Position numbers and translations under genes: made by a program
Shown: positions 39,927 through 49,470 of the stretch, one piece after another
Numbering within the stretch: the first letter of the stretch is position 1
Layout: each line of letters starts with the position of its first letter
Notes under the pieces: model-generated
Told to the model about the DNA's origin: nothing
Database searches by the model: none
Seen by the model: only the letters and a program-made list of their open reading frames with translations
Assembly (NCBI GenBank): GCA_963814055.1
Contig: CAWFBJ010000015.1
Span: 62,001-126,000, forward strand
Reading direction: 5' to 3'
Source: AWTP1-13 sp963814055
Lineage (GTDB): Bacteria > Pseudomonadota > Alphaproteobacteria > Rhizobiales > Hyphomicrobiaceae
DNA: 64,000 nt

Positions 39927-39994
39927 GATTGGCTCGGCATTTATTGCGCTGCAACAACACTAGACGGGACCTGCCGTGCTGAGAAGGGCTGCCT

Positions 39995-40906
39995 TCAACC
40001 CCAGCGCCGATTGCTCCACATCCATTGCTCAGGTACCTCGCGCACCCAGGCCTCGAACTGGGCCTGCATGGCCGCCGTAATCCACTTCACATCGTCCGAA
40101 GCGTTGGCAGTGCGGGGAATCTTCAGTTCCTTCAACTCGATCGTGAAACGGCTTTGTTTGCCGACGCGGAGGCAGCGCCCCATCCAGATGCGCGCTCCCA
40201 CCCGGCGGGCGATCATGGCAGGGATCGCGACCGATCTGGCCGGACGGCCGAAAAAGGGAACGGGAAGTCCGGTGCGGTCGTGCAGATCGCAGACCAGCCC
40301 CAGCCGCCCGCCCTGGCGCACGAAGTCCATGATCTGGCGGGCCGTCTTCTGGCCCTCATCGACGGTGCCGTTGATCCGTCCTCGGCCCAGCAGGCCGCCC
40401 GGGTACAGGTCCTTGCGAAGCGCGCGCAGATACTTGTCGACATAAGGGTTCTTTACCGTGCGGTAGACGGCGGCCGGATTGTTGCCCGCCACCGTCAACG
40501 GCCACGCCGCGAGTTCCCAATTACCCATATGCAACGTGACGCCGATTGCAGCGCCCATCTTGTTGCGGTAGCGCTCGAACACAGTCGCGGTGGAGGCGAC
40601 CAGCTGGATGCGATCGGGCTCGGCGATGATGCGGTCGAGCTGCATCGTCTCCACCATCACGCGTCCCAGATTTTCCCACATCGCGAGCGCAATTGCCTCC
40701 CGCTCCGCAGGGCTCTTCTCTGGAAATGCTATGGTGAGATTTTGCAAAGCGCGCTGGTGACGGCGATCGTAGGGTGCGATCAGACGCCAGAGCTTTGCCG
40801 AGATGTTGCCTGCGACGTCGAGCGGCGCCATGCGCACCAGCCCGGAGAGCACGCGCAGGCCGGCGTATTCTGCTCGATAGCGCAAATCGAGAAACAAGCT
40901 TCGCAT
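39995..40906 (-). CDS. Lipid A biosynthesis lauroyl acyltransferase (LpxL/HtrB family)
   Basis: An intact 303-residue protein of the LpxL/HtrB family, which adds a secondary acyl chain to Kdo-lipid A or related acceptors at the inner membrane. The catalytic HxxxxE-type motif is HMGNWE (about residue 125). Other family blocks are AAVYRTVKNPYVDKYLRALR, LVCDLHDRTGLPVPFFGRPA, and the C-terminal PEQWMWSNRRW. An N-terminal helix (residues 12-30) anchors it. It is 65 bases upstream, on the minus strand, of the malyl-CoA-lyase-like gene. Confidence 0.9.
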   Translation of the reverse strand: MRSLFLDLRYRAEYAGLRVLSGLVRMAPLDVAGNISAKLWRLIAPYDRRHQRALQNLTIAFPEKSPAEREAIALAMWENLGRVMVETMQLDRIIAEPDRIQLVASTATVFERYRNKMGAAIGVTLHMGNWELAAWPLTVAGNNPAAVYRTVKNPYVDKYLRALRKDLYPGGLLGRGRINGTVDEGQKTARQIMDFVRQGGRLGLVCDLHDRTGLPVPFFGRPARSVAIPAMIARRVGARIWMGRCLRVGKQSRFTIELKELKIPRTANASDDVKWITAAMQAQFEAWVREVPEQWMWSNRRWG

Positions 40907-40970
40907 CAGTGTTCAGGCATCGCGTTGTGCAGGGCCGACGCAGGCCCTTGCCTTGTGAGTGGCCCCGCCG

Positions 40971-42200
40971 TCAAGGGTTTGCTGGCGCCGCATTGGGGCG
41001 CATCAGGCGCGGAAGGGTTCCTGTCGCACCAAGTCCGCCATGCATCAAAAGGCGGCGCAGCGTGCTGGAATTGGCCAGCGCATGCACCGCGGCGCCTCGC
41101 AGAAAATCGAACGGAAGGAAATCTGTGAGCAAGGACCGGTTGAGCAGGTCGATGGCGGCCGACCGCGCCGTTACATCTCCACCGCGCGCGTGTTGATAAG
41201 CCGCGAGCACGTCCCCTCCACCGAGGTCTTGCCCGAGGGTTTGCGCTTCTGCGGCGCAATCGGCCAGCGCCGCAGCATCCCGCAAGCCCAAGTTCAATCC
41301 TTGGGCCCCGATGGGCGGGATAACGTGCGCTGCCTCGCCCACGAGCGCGATGCGCCGTGCCGCCATGCGCTCGGTGCTCGAGCCGGATAACGGATAAAGC
41401 AGGCGCGGGCCCAGGCTGTGGATGGTGCCGAGCACGCCCTGAACCCGCGCTTCCAGTAATTCGGCAAACGCATCGTCTGCAAGATTTGCGATGCGGTGCG
41501 CCTCGTGCGGTTCTTCGGCCCAAACGAGGCTCGAGTGTAGCCCCGGAAGCGGCACCGTCGTCAGCGGGCCGACTCGCCGATGCAACTCGTTGACGGTTCC
41601 GTTGTGCGGACGTGTGTGCCCAAAGCTCGTGACGATCGCAGCCTGCGGGTAACCCCACGAACGCACCGTGATACCCGCTGCTGCGGGAGCGATGGATTTG
41701 CGCCCGTCCGCGGCCACGGCCAGCCTGGCAGTGACAGAGCCGCCTTCGGCAAGTGTCAGGCGCACACTGGATCTACCGGGTTCGATGCCTGTGACACCGG
41801 AGGTCGTAACTCTTGCAAGTCGCGGGCTTCCCTCGGCTGCCGCATTGAGCGCCGCTAACAGCACTGGATTGGGTATGTTCGCGCCGAAGCTCTCGAGACC
41901 CAGTTCGCGAGCGTCAAAAATGACCTCGGGTGCACGCACCATCGCCTCACGATCGTCGGCGATGCGGACGGCGTTGAGAGGTGCGGCGTCGACGGCGCAA
42001 CGTTGCCATACGCCGAGATTCTTCAGAAGTTCGACGCTTGGACCAATAAGTGCGGTGGTTCGTCCATCGGTAGCCACGCGTGCCGCGTCGTAGGGCGGAG
42101 AAACCATTGCAACCGCGATGCCGAGACGTTCCAGCGCCAAGGCGGCCGCCAAACCTGCGGGACCGGCTCCGATGACGGCAACTTCAGCAGTAAGGGACAT
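40971..42200 (-). CDS. UbiH/UbiF family FAD-dependent monooxygenase
   Basis: An intact 409-residue flavoprotein hydroxylase. The N-terminal FAD motif is VAVIGAGPAGLAAALALERL. DGR and GD-type motifs follow: AVAADGRKSIAPAAAG in the middle and VGEAAHVIPPIGAQGLNLGL near residue 290. This is the UbiH/UbiF/Coq6 group that hydroxylates the ubiquinone precursor ring. The exact ring position is not resolvable from sequence. Strong similarity to ubiquinone hydroxylases makes ubiquinone synthesis the likely role. Confidence 0.88.
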   Translation of the reverse strand: MSLTAEVAVIGAGPAGLAAALALERLGIAVAMVSPPYDAARVATDGRTTALIGPSVELLKNLGVWQRCAVDAAPLNAVRIADDREAMVRAPEVIFDARELGLESFGANIPNPVLLAALNAAAEGSPRLARVTTSGVTGIEPGRSSVRLTLAEGGSVTARLAVAADGRKSIAPAAAGITVRSWGYPQAAIVTSFGHTRPHNGTVNELHRRVGPLTTVPLPGLHSSLVWAEEPHEAHRIANLADDAFAELLEARVQGVLGTIHSLGPRLLYPLSGSSTERMAARRIALVGEAAHVIPPIGAQGLNLGLRDAAALADCAAEAQTLGQDLGGGDVLAAYQHARGGDVTARSAAIDLLNRSLLTDFLPFDFLRGAAVHALANSSTLRRLLMHGGLGATGTLPRLMRPNAAPANP

Positions 42201-42636
42201 GAACCACGGGAGTTCGCGCGACCGATGGGAGGAGTATAGGAGTAAATGTGCGATCCTCGGGACTGCTAGCCGGTAGGGCTGGAGTTTCGCTTTGACATCC
42301 GATGGTTAGGCAACGCCTCATGGCAAAGCTGCTTTTTCTGTCTTGACGCACGCGAATACTTGACACCATCCAGCCGGTTTGGAAAGTCGACGAAATTGTG
42401 GCTTCGACTCGAGTCGGTATGTGTTGCTTTGGCCACATTCTAGGCAGAAACACGAGGACAAAGCGCATTCGATGTTTACCTGCGTTCCAATGGTGCGTTA
42501 AGCCTTCCAGCACGGTCGGGCGGCCCCTTGACGGCAGTCGCAAACCATCACCACCCGCCCGCAGGGAAGTCGATAACGGTAAATTCGGTCAGTAAGGCTC
42601 GAATTCCGGTAGCGTTAGTCCAACGGAGAAGTTCGT
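42201..42636. promoter_or_regulatory. 436-base region between the UbiH-type gene and porin 1
   Basis: No gene was seen. TTGACA-like hexamers occur at 42293 (TTTGACATCC) and 42360 (ACTTGACACC), but no good -10 box stands 17 bases downstream, so no promoter can be assigned. The stretch presumably holds the divergent promoters of the UbiH-type gene and porin 1. Confidence 0.35.
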
Positions 42637-43910
42637 ATGATCGGGGGACTGTGGAAGTCAACCAGCACCGCGGCACTGTTCGCTGCTGCTGGTTTGTTTG
42701 TGGGTGGCGTGGCGATGCCGTCCGCCAAGGCAGCCGACCTTGGTGGTGATTGCTGCGCAGACCTGGAAGAGCGTGTGGCGGAACTCGAAGCCACCACGGC
42801 TCGCAAAGGCAACCGGCGCATGTCGCTGACCGTCTCTGGTCAGGTGACACGGTCGATCCTGTACTGGAACGACGGGGATAACTCCGGCACGTACGCCGGT
42901 CTGGACAATCACAACCAGTCCACGCGCTTCGTGTTCTCTGGCTCGGCCAAGATCAGCCCGAACGTAACGGCTGGCTTCGAGTTCATGACCGAATGGGCGG
43001 TCGGCGCCAGGACGAGTTCAGGTTGACCAGAACAGCCCAGATGGCAGCGGTGCTGGCTTTCTTGCTGGCGATGGCACCCTCGCAGTTCGCACCGCGAACT
43101 GGTATTTGGAAGATAAGACCCTCGGCAAAGTGTCGGTTGGCCGTGTGAACGTCGGCGGTCCGGTTGGTACGATCGACCTCGGCGGCATCAGCACGGTGGC
43201 TCACTTCTCGCCGGGCCTCGTTGGTGGCGGCTTCTTGGTCAAGGTGGTACAACCAGGATGAGCGCTCTCGTTGGCCCGACCTACGGCGGTGACCGCATCG
43301 AAGGCATCCGCTACGACAGCGCCAATATCGGCGGCTTCGTTGGCCAGGCGACCTGGGGTGAGGACGACATCTGGTCCGCTTCGTTGCGCTATGCTGGCGA
43401 GTTCGGCGGCATCCGCGTAGCGGCTGGCATCGGCTATGAGGCGCAGGACTCCAGCGCGACTCAGGTGATCCAGCTCGACACCGGCCCACGTAATATCGAC
43501 AACGAGTGGTCAGCCAGCTTGGCCTTGATGCACACAGCCTCGGGTCTGTTCGTTCAGGGTCACTACGCTCAGTCCGAGTTCTTCAACGGTGAGGAAGCCA
43601 AGTTCTGGATGGTCCAGGGCGGTATCACGAAGAACTGGTTCGGCCTCGGCAACACGTCGCTCTACGGCGAGTACGGCGAAGCGCAAGACTACGCCAAAGC
43701 AGGCACTCCCGGCGTGATCGCTGGTTTGCCAGCTCGCCACGTCTGATGTGAACTTCTACGGCGTTGGCGTCGTGCAGCAAATCGACGCGGCGGCTATGGA
43801 GCTGTACCTCGGCTGGCGGCGCTTCGAAGTTGATGCCACCGGCATTCCCGGCGGTGCGACCTCGATTGGACCTCGACCTGGTCCACGGCGGTGCCCGCAT
43901 CAGGTTCTGA
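42637..43910 (+). CDS. Porin, Rhizobiales porin family (five indels)
   Basis: An outer-membrane beta-barrel diffusion channel. The repaired protein is about 422 residues. It has a signal peptide ending near PSAKAADLGGDCCADL, a short coiled-coil-like segment LEERVAELEATTARKGNRRM, then barrel strands such as MSLTVSGQVTRSILYW, NQSTRFVFSGSAKI, VGRVNVGGPVGTIDLGG and the closing strand LDLVHGGARIRF. Frame changes lie near 43013, 43235 (two), 43728 and 43862. The paralogue at 46376 is intact and guides the repair. The mature N-terminal region is almost identical in both genes. A strong terminator follows. Confidence 0.88.
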
Positions 43911-43939
43911 TCCAAGCCGGACTTAACGCTACACACTGG

Positions 43940-43972
43940 AAGAGCCGCCCAAAAGGCGGCTCTTCTTTTTTT
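43940..43972 (+). terminator. Rho-independent terminator after porin 1
   Basis: A perfect 10-bp stem AAGAGCCGCC / GGCGGCTCTT with loop CAAAA is followed by CTTTTTTT. Confidence 0.9.
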
Positions 43973-44123
43973 ATGCACGAGAAGGTCGAGGACGCTTCGC
44001 TTCGGCGTCGTGTGCGTGACGGGTTGCGACGGTGCCGGAAAAATGAGCGGCGGGGTCAATCGAGGTATGGCCGTTGCCTGTGATCCGGCATAGCCTGTGA
44101 AAACAACGACAGAGGAGCCTGAT

Positions 44124-44397
44124 ATGAGACTTATCATCTCGAGTTTGGCAGCCGCAGTCCTGCTTGCCGGTTTTGCGGCGTCTGCGGGCGTTTCAGCCCA
44201 AGAGGGCAAGAAATACCGGAATTACGACGATCGCTATGACAACAGGTACGACCGCGAGTGGCGGGACTACCGCGCGTTCCGTCGCCTCGTCCCGGGCTAC
44301 GGAGCGCGAAACCCCGACAACTTCAGGTTTGGTTCCCAGGAGTGGTGGAGAGCCATGGACATGGAAGGGCGTGGCGGTCACGGCATTTCTAGACTGA
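44124..44397 (+). CDS. Small secreted protein with C-terminal WWxAMDxxGRGG motif (one indel)
   Basis: The product is unrecognised. A signal peptide (LIISSLAAAVLLAGFAASAG, cleaved near VSA) is followed by a charged, tyrosine- and arginine-rich region (YRNYDDRYDNRYDREWRDYR), then GSQEWWRAMDMEGRGGHG. Removing one T of a TTT near 44388 ends the protein at TGA 44395 with the tail ILD, giving about 90 residues; otherwise the frame runs to 44582 with no sensible sequence. GAGGAG stands 7 bases before the ATG. The C-terminal motif recurs in the secreted protein at 54364-54708. Confidence 0.6.
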
Positions 44398-44423
44398 TAT
44401 TTCTTATATTCCAGGCGAAGACA

Positions 44424-44456
44424 AAGGCCTGCCGGACGGATGCCGGCGGGCCTTGC
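44424..44456 (+). terminator. Hairpin after the small secreted protein gene
   Basis: The arms AAGGCCTGCCGG and CCGGCGGGCCTT pair over 12 bp with one wobble around a short loop. No T-run follows directly, so it is only a candidate terminator. Confidence 0.5.
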
Positions 44457-44776
44457 TGTTGCGGCCTGACAACAACGACGTGGCGCAAGAGCTACGGACT
44501 TATCGAGCGATCCGAGTGCGGTGCTTCACAGGTGATTGGCGCGGATTTATCGCGCGCAAAAGCATCCGCCATCGACGTGTGACGAACGATGATCGAGGAG
44601 TGACGAGATGATCGATCATGACCGAGGGACGAACCGGCCAGATGTGTATTGAATAGTTCGGCATCGGAGTAGATGTTAGGATTGCTCAGACAGTCCAAGG
44701 GCAATTTCGGACGGCGAAGAGTAGTCTACCCGATGACAGTGGCTTTGCTGGCCGCTGTAGGCATGAGCCCAGCCCG

Positions 44777-45742
44777 ATGCGCAAGCCAAGTGGCGTCATC
44801 TTCATTCTGGTAGGCCTGGGTGTTGCAGCCTACGCCCTGGGGTGGCCCGAAGCCCCCGCTGTGGATAGACAAACCGTTCGGGAAGCGCATGCGGCCATCA
44901 AAATCGCACAGACTCTGCCAAATTTCGCCGTCTCCGCTCTGGCCGTCGTGCCGCAGCCGGCTTCTGCAGAGATGCAGCCGCTGACGGTTCGTGCCGGTAA
45001 GGCCACCACATCGCCGGCAAAGGAAATGCCCTCGCATGTAAGAAACAAGGCCGCCGCGCGGGGCGGTACGGTTCTTGTCAAGGGAGCGGTGAGGACACCG
45101 GTAGGACAGTCCACGGCCATGAGAGGGCCACCGCTCGACCGTGTGGCGCTCACGCGTGAACTGCAGCGGCAGCTCCAGCGTGTCGGCTGCTATGGGGGCA
45201 GCATCAGCGGGACTTGGAGCCCCTCCACGCGGAGGGCGATGAAGGAATTCACCGAACGGGTGAACGCTGCCCTTCCGATCGACAAGCCCGACGCCATTCT
45301 CCTGGCGATGGTGCAGAACCACGAAGAAATGACATGCGGAGCAGGTTGTCCGACGGGCCAGAGCCTTGCAGGTAACGGGCGTTGCCTGCCCAGCGCGATC
45401 GTTGCTCGCGACTCGGCGAAGCATGCACCTGGCACCAAGGTGCGCTCTGCCAAATTGCCATCTTCGGCCGATAAATCGCGTAGTGTCGGCGCCCGTTCGG
45501 TTGCAACGGCCGATGGTGCCGCCGATGTCGGCCGGCCAATCGCTGGCCGTATGGCGCTGGCTGGACCCAGGCTGGAAACAGGTGGCGCTCCGCCGCCGTC
45601 TAGTCCGCGGACGGGTCGCCAGCACGACTACCGCAAGCATGCACCACGTTTGAGAAAGCATGTAGCCAGGTCGCCCAAATATGTTACGGGCAACAGGAAG
45701 CGAATGGACGCCTGGGAATTTTCAAGACGCGCCTATTGGTAG
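44777..45742 (+). CDS. Peptidoglycan-binding-like secreted or anchored protein
   Basis: An intact 321-residue protein. An N-terminal hydrophobic stretch (GVIFILVGLGVAAYALGWPE) is a signal anchor or signal peptide. A low-complexity region leads to a peptidoglycan_binding_1-like fold at about residues 125-200 (LTRELQRQLQRVGCYGGSIS, then WSPSTRRAMKEFTERVNAAL and PDAILLAMVQNHEEMTCGAG). The rest is basic and low in complexity, ending with DAWEFSRRAYW. Similar proteins occur across Bradyrhizobium and relatives without assigned function. Envelope attachment is the likely role. Confidence 0.72.
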   Translation: MRKPSGVIFILVGLGVAAYALGWPEAPAVDRQTVREAHAAIKIAQTLPNFAVSALAVVPQPASAEMQPLTVRAGKATTSPAKEMPSHVRNKAAARGGTVLVKGAVRTPVGQSTAMRGPPLDRVALTRELQRQLQRVGCYGGSISGTWSPSTRRAMKEFTERVNAALPIDKPDAILLAMVQNHEEMTCGAGCPTGQSLAGNGRCLPSAIVARDSAKHAPGTKVRSAKLPSSADKSRSVGARSVATADGAADVGRPIAGRMALAGPRLETGGAPPPSSPRTGRQHDYRKHAPRLRKHVARSPKYVTGNRKRMDAWEFSRRAYW

Positions 45743-46375
45743 GCTACTAGCCCGCTAAATGCCGCGCTGCTTTTCGAGTCAGGCAAACAGTGCAATTGTA
45801 CGTTGACGACGTTGATGGCTGCGGACACCCTCACACGACCGATGCTCTTGCGCGCTTGCAGGTCGTTAAGCGCCACGACGCAAAGGATCCTGTGGAAAAT
45901 ACGTCCAACGGAAACAGGCAATTGTGGCAGCAAACTCTCGCAGATAAGCCGCTTGCCTGCGCAACCCTGCCCAATTTCGTGGCAGGAGCGCCACTAGCCG
46001 CCCACTAATGCCCGTCAATCGCCACCGCACGTTTGCAGATATACCTTCCATTTAGTAATTGTGCCCACAGTCGCTTGCGAGTCGTGCGTCAGGATCTTGT
46101 TTCGATCCTCGTGCTCTGCCCGACAGTGTAGTGCCGGCAAATCGGCCAGACACCTTCGAGGCTACCGGGACGACAAAGGCCAATCGCCAGTCCCCCCCGG
46201 GCCAAGAGCAACGCCGCATAGTGTTCGAGTCAGTAGCGTTCAACCGCGTTTCGCGTCCGGTTCACGGCGTCGCGCTCGCACGTTTGCCTGCGTCGCGATC
46301 CGGACACGGAAGCGTAGAGGGGGTCAAGCGCGCGCTTCGCCCCCACGTGCACTGCAACTTTAAGTGGAGACGAAC
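45743..46375. other. 633-base intergenic region before porin 2
   Basis: No gene or RNA is supported; short reading frames here look random. It presumably contains the porin 2 promoter and a long 5' untranslated region. Base composition is slightly lower in G+C than in the neighbouring genes. Confidence 0.4.
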
Positions 46376-47668
46376 ATGAACGGGGGAATCACTAAAGCGG
46401 CGGCGCACGGTGCCATCGCTGTCTTGGCCGGTCTGTTGTTCAGCACGGCTTCCGCACAGGCTGCCGACCTTGGTGGCAACTGCTGCGCAGACCTGGAAGA
46501 GCGTGTGGCGGAACTCGAAGCCACCACGGCTCGCAAGGGCAACCGGCGCATGTCGCTGACCGTCTCTGGTCAGGTGAGCCGATCGATCCTCTACTGGAAT
46601 GGTGATGGTACTGTACCTGCCGGTGCAGAGAGCTCTGGCACCTACGCCGGCCTGGACAATCACAACCAGTCCACGCGCTTCGTGTTCTCGGGTAACGCCA
46701 AGATCCGTCCGGATCTGACGGCTGGCTTCGAGTTCATGACCGAGTGGTCGGGCGGCGCCAGGACCAGCACTGTGAACCAGGTTAGCCCGGATGGTGGCGT
46801 CTTCGGCGATGGCACGCTCAATGTTCGTACCGCCAACTGGTATTTGGAAGACAAGCACTGGGGCCGTGTTACGGTTGGCCGCGTCAACGTCGGCGGTCCG
46901 GTCGGTACCATCGATCTCGGTGGCATCAGCACGGTTGCCCACTTCTCGCCAGGCCTTGTGGGCGGTGCTTTCTTTGTCGGCGGCGGGGCGTCGCTGAGTT
47001 CTGTCGTCGGTCCAACCTATGGCGGTGACCGCATCGAAGGTATCCGGTACGACACCGCCAACATTCATGGCTTCGTCGGTCAAGCCACCTGGGGCGAAGA
47101 TGACGTGTGGAGCGCTTCGCTGCGTTACGCAGGTGAGTTTGGCGGCTTCCGTATTGCTGCCGGTATCGGTTACGAGGCGCAAGACTCTAGCGCGACCCAG
47201 ACAGTCCAGCTCGACAATGGTGCTCGCTTTATCGACAACGAGTGGGCAGCCAGCTTGGCTCTTCTGCATACTGCCTCGGGTTTGTTCGCCCAAGGCCACT
47301 ATGGGCGATCTGAGGGGCTCAATGGCACAGAAGGCAATTTCTGGATGATCCAGGGCGGTATCACTAAGAACTGGTTCGGTCTGGGCAACACGTCGCTCTA
47401 CGCCGAATACGGCGAAGCGCAGGACTACATCAAACTGGGTCTATCCGTTGCGGCTGCCCAAGGCGGACTCCAAGTTACCACTGGGTTCCCTGCTGCCAGT
47501 TCTGACGTCGAGTTCTTTGGCCTGGGCATCGTTCAGCAGATCGACGCAGCAGCCATGGAGCTTTACCTAGGCTGGCGCCGGTTCGAGGTTGACGTGACCA
47601 ACCATCCTACTTTCAGTGGCTCGAGCGATCTTGACCTGGTACACGGCGGTGCCCGCATCAGGTTCTGA
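46376..47668 (+). CDS. Porin, Rhizobiales porin family, intact paralogue
   Basis: An intact 430-residue porin and close paralogue of the gene at 42637. ATG 46376 has GGAGA 5 bases upstream; an in-frame GTG at 46364 is less likely. The signal peptide ends at SAQAADLGG, followed by the LEERVAELEATTARKGNRRM segment and a barrel whose last strand is LDLVHGGARIRF. The two porins share the terminal strands and also nearly the same downstream terminator. It probably forms trimers in the outer membrane and passes small hydrophilic solutes. Confidence 0.93.
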   Translation: MNGGITKAAAHGAIAVLAGLLFSTASAQAADLGGNCCADLEERVAELEATTARKGNRRMSLTVSGQVSRSILYWNGDGTVPAGAESSGTYAGLDNHNQSTRFVFSGNAKIRPDLTAGFEFMTEWSGGARTSTVNQVSPDGGVFGDGTLNVRTANWYLEDKHWGRVTVGRVNVGGPVGTIDLGGISTVAHFSPGLVGGAFFVGGGASLSSVVGPTYGGDRIEGIRYDTANIHGFVGQATWGEDDVWSASLRYAGEFGGFRIAAGIGYEAQDSSATQTVQLDNGARFIDNEWAASLALLHTASGLFAQGHYGRSEGLNGTEGNFWMIQGGITKNWFGLGNTSLYAEYGEAQDYIKLGLSVAAAQGGLQVTTGFPAASSDVEFFGLGIVQQIDAAAMELYLGWRRFEVDVTNHPTFSGSSDLDLVHGGARIRF

Positions 47669-47692
47669 TCTAGACTGGCGTTACAAAGCTGG

Positions 47693-47729
47693 AAGAGCCG
47701 CCCTAGAAAGGCGGCTCTTCCCTTTTTTT
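47693..47729 (+). terminator. Rho-independent terminator after porin 2
   Basis: A stem AAGAGCCGCC / GGCGGCTCTT identical to that after porin 1, with loop CTAGAAA, followed by CCCTTTTTTT. Confidence 0.9.
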
Positions 47730-47938
47730 GTACGATCGACGGCAACGGGGTCGGACGGCCGTCTTCTCGGTCTTTCTCCCTCATTTGCGCCCGACCGGTG
47801 TTCCCCCACCGACCCAGGCCCGCTTTCACGCTGATGAGCTAGGGATCGATCTCGATCAACAGAAACCCTTGAATGCCGGATCTTCTACCTGTAGTGCAAA
47901 CCCGGTTGGAAGGCCCAATTTCGAGTGCCACGGTCCTC

Positions 47939-48605
47939 TCAGGCTTCCACGAGCTTATTGCGGATCGCGTACCGCACGAGAGCAGCTGATGATGACAGAT
48001 GGAGCTTACGCATGATGGCGGCTCTGTGAGCCTCCACCGTCTTGATGCTGATGCTGAGAATATCGGCTATCTGCCGGTTTGTGTGACCCTCCGCTATCAG
48101 TTGCAGGATCGCGCGCTCCCGATCGGTGAGGGGTGATGCTCTTCGTTTCCGCCGCTCGATGAATGATAGGAGCAAAGTCTCTGAGACGTTAGCCGTGAAG
48201 AATGTCCTGTGGGCCGCGAGCGACTCGACGGCCTCAATCAGGGTGGAATTCGCATCTGACTTGAGCAAATAACCGCGCGCGCCAGCCTGCAGGATGTCAT
48301 GAACCAGTGTCTCGCTGACGTGCGTCGAAAAGATCAGAATCTCGGTCTCGGGTAATCGCGCACGGATTTGGCGAGTCGCCTGGAGACCGTTGAGCAGCGG
48401 CAGCGAGTAATCGAGAATGGCGATGTCGGGCTTCGTTTCAAGGGCCTTGCTAACCGCATCCTTACCATCACAGGCCTCCGCAACCACCTGCCAATTGCTA
48501 TGCGTTTGCAGGATCGTTCGAAGTCCAGAACGAACCACCTGGTGGTTGTCGGCAATAAGGATGCGCGTCGGTGTCTGATCTTTAGGGGCAAAGATTTAAA
48601 CCCAT
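47939..48605 (-). CDS. NarL/FixJ-type response regulator (one indel near the start)
   Basis: A two-component response regulator of about 221 residues. The receiver domain has RILIADNHQVVRSGLR, the phosphoacceptor aspartate in AILDYSLPLLNGLQ, the conserved T/S in ILIFSTHVS and the lysine in YLLKSDANSTL. The LuxR-type HTH follows: LTDRERAILQLIAEGHTNRQ then IADILSISIKTVEAHR. The plain open frame starts only inside the receiver (48538). Removing one C of CCCC near 48583 gives an ATG at 48605 and a normal N-terminus. No histidine kinase gene is adjacent. Confidence 0.87.
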
Positions 48606-49091
48606 ATCCACTTTAGGCTGTTGAGAAGATGGCCCGGACGGCGATCGAGTTTCCACCGGGGTCAAAAGGTGCAAGCTTCAATCTGGAAGCTGTCAAAGAG
48701 CAGACCGTCGCGGCCAGGAGGGGTTCGCGGAAAGGTGACTGAGAATGTCCGCAAGGGCGTACTCGGAAGGAAGCCACATGAAGTCAATCCTCCCTTCCGT
48801 CAGCGCAGGCACAAGCCGGCGACCACTGCCATCGCGGAATGACGGCAACCAGGATTTGTGTAAGACGTTCTGAGTCATTGCCTTGTCGACGAAGGCTCAC
48901 GAAAGACGTTCGCGATCTCGCCATGCCGGGCTTGCTATCAACAGCCCGAGGCGTTTGGCTCGGGAATCGTCCCATATGACCTTAGTGAGTTACACTGATT
49001 GCCCGAGTGCCACCTGTCCCTGCTCATAGGTCGTTGCGGCGGCAATGCGACCGTCGCCAGTATCACAACGCCAATGTGCAGGAGCCGTCAA
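48606..49091. other. 486-base region with a possible gene remnant
   Basis: On the minus strand, 48693-48878 reads as a peptide with MTQNVLHKSWLPSFRDGSGR and GRIDFMWLPSEYALADILSH, ending at a stop; a further frame at 48784-48975 overlaps it. The composition looks protein-like but has no start signal and no family was recognised. It may be a decayed gene. Nothing else is seen here. Confidence 0.3.
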
Positions 49092-49436
49092 ATGTCAACG
49101 CCCAAACTAACAGTGCTTGCTATGGGAGTGGCAGCACTCGTCTCTGCGGCCTTCATGTCAAAGCTTGCGTTCTCGGCAACCCAACTTGGGGCTCTCAATA
49201 CCACCGAAGGCATCTACGTCGATCGCAAGGGCTTCGGCATCGTCAAGGGGACAGCAAAAGGTGATCCGACCGCAGATCTCATGAAGCTTGGGGCGAAAGA
49301 AGTGAAGGATGGAGCCATCATCGTTCGAGTCGACGAGAAGCTCTACCTCGTGGACGCCGATCCGACCGCCAAGCACTACTACACTGGCTGGGCCGGGGAT
49401 GCGTTTGGACGCGGACCGGGCGCTGCAGTGCAGTAG
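49092..49436 (+). CDS. Small secreted protein of unknown function
   Basis: A 114-residue protein. A signal peptide is likely (LTVLAMGVAALVSAAFMSKL, cleaved near AFSA). The mature part reads YVDRKGFGIVKGTAKGDPTA and AIIVRVDEKLYLVDADPT, followed by a glycine-rich end. No family was recognised. The ATG at 49092 is preferred, with GGAGC upstream. It starts 34 bases before the DUF4344 metallopeptidase and may be co-transcribed with it. Confidence 0.6.
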   Translation: MSTPKLTVLAMGVAALVSAAFMSKLAFSATQLGALNTTEGIYVDRKGFGIVKGTAKGDPTADLMKLGAKEVKDGAIIVRVDEKLYLVDADPTAKHYYTGWAGDAFGRGPGAAVQ

Positions 49437-49470
49437 CCGCTCCTGAACCGATCCTGTTGAAGATGGTCCG

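Noticed and set aside
42201..42636. A sigma-70 promoter from the TTGACA-like sequences before porin 1
   Set aside because: No acceptable -10 box at 16-18 bases was found for either hexamer, so it was not called.
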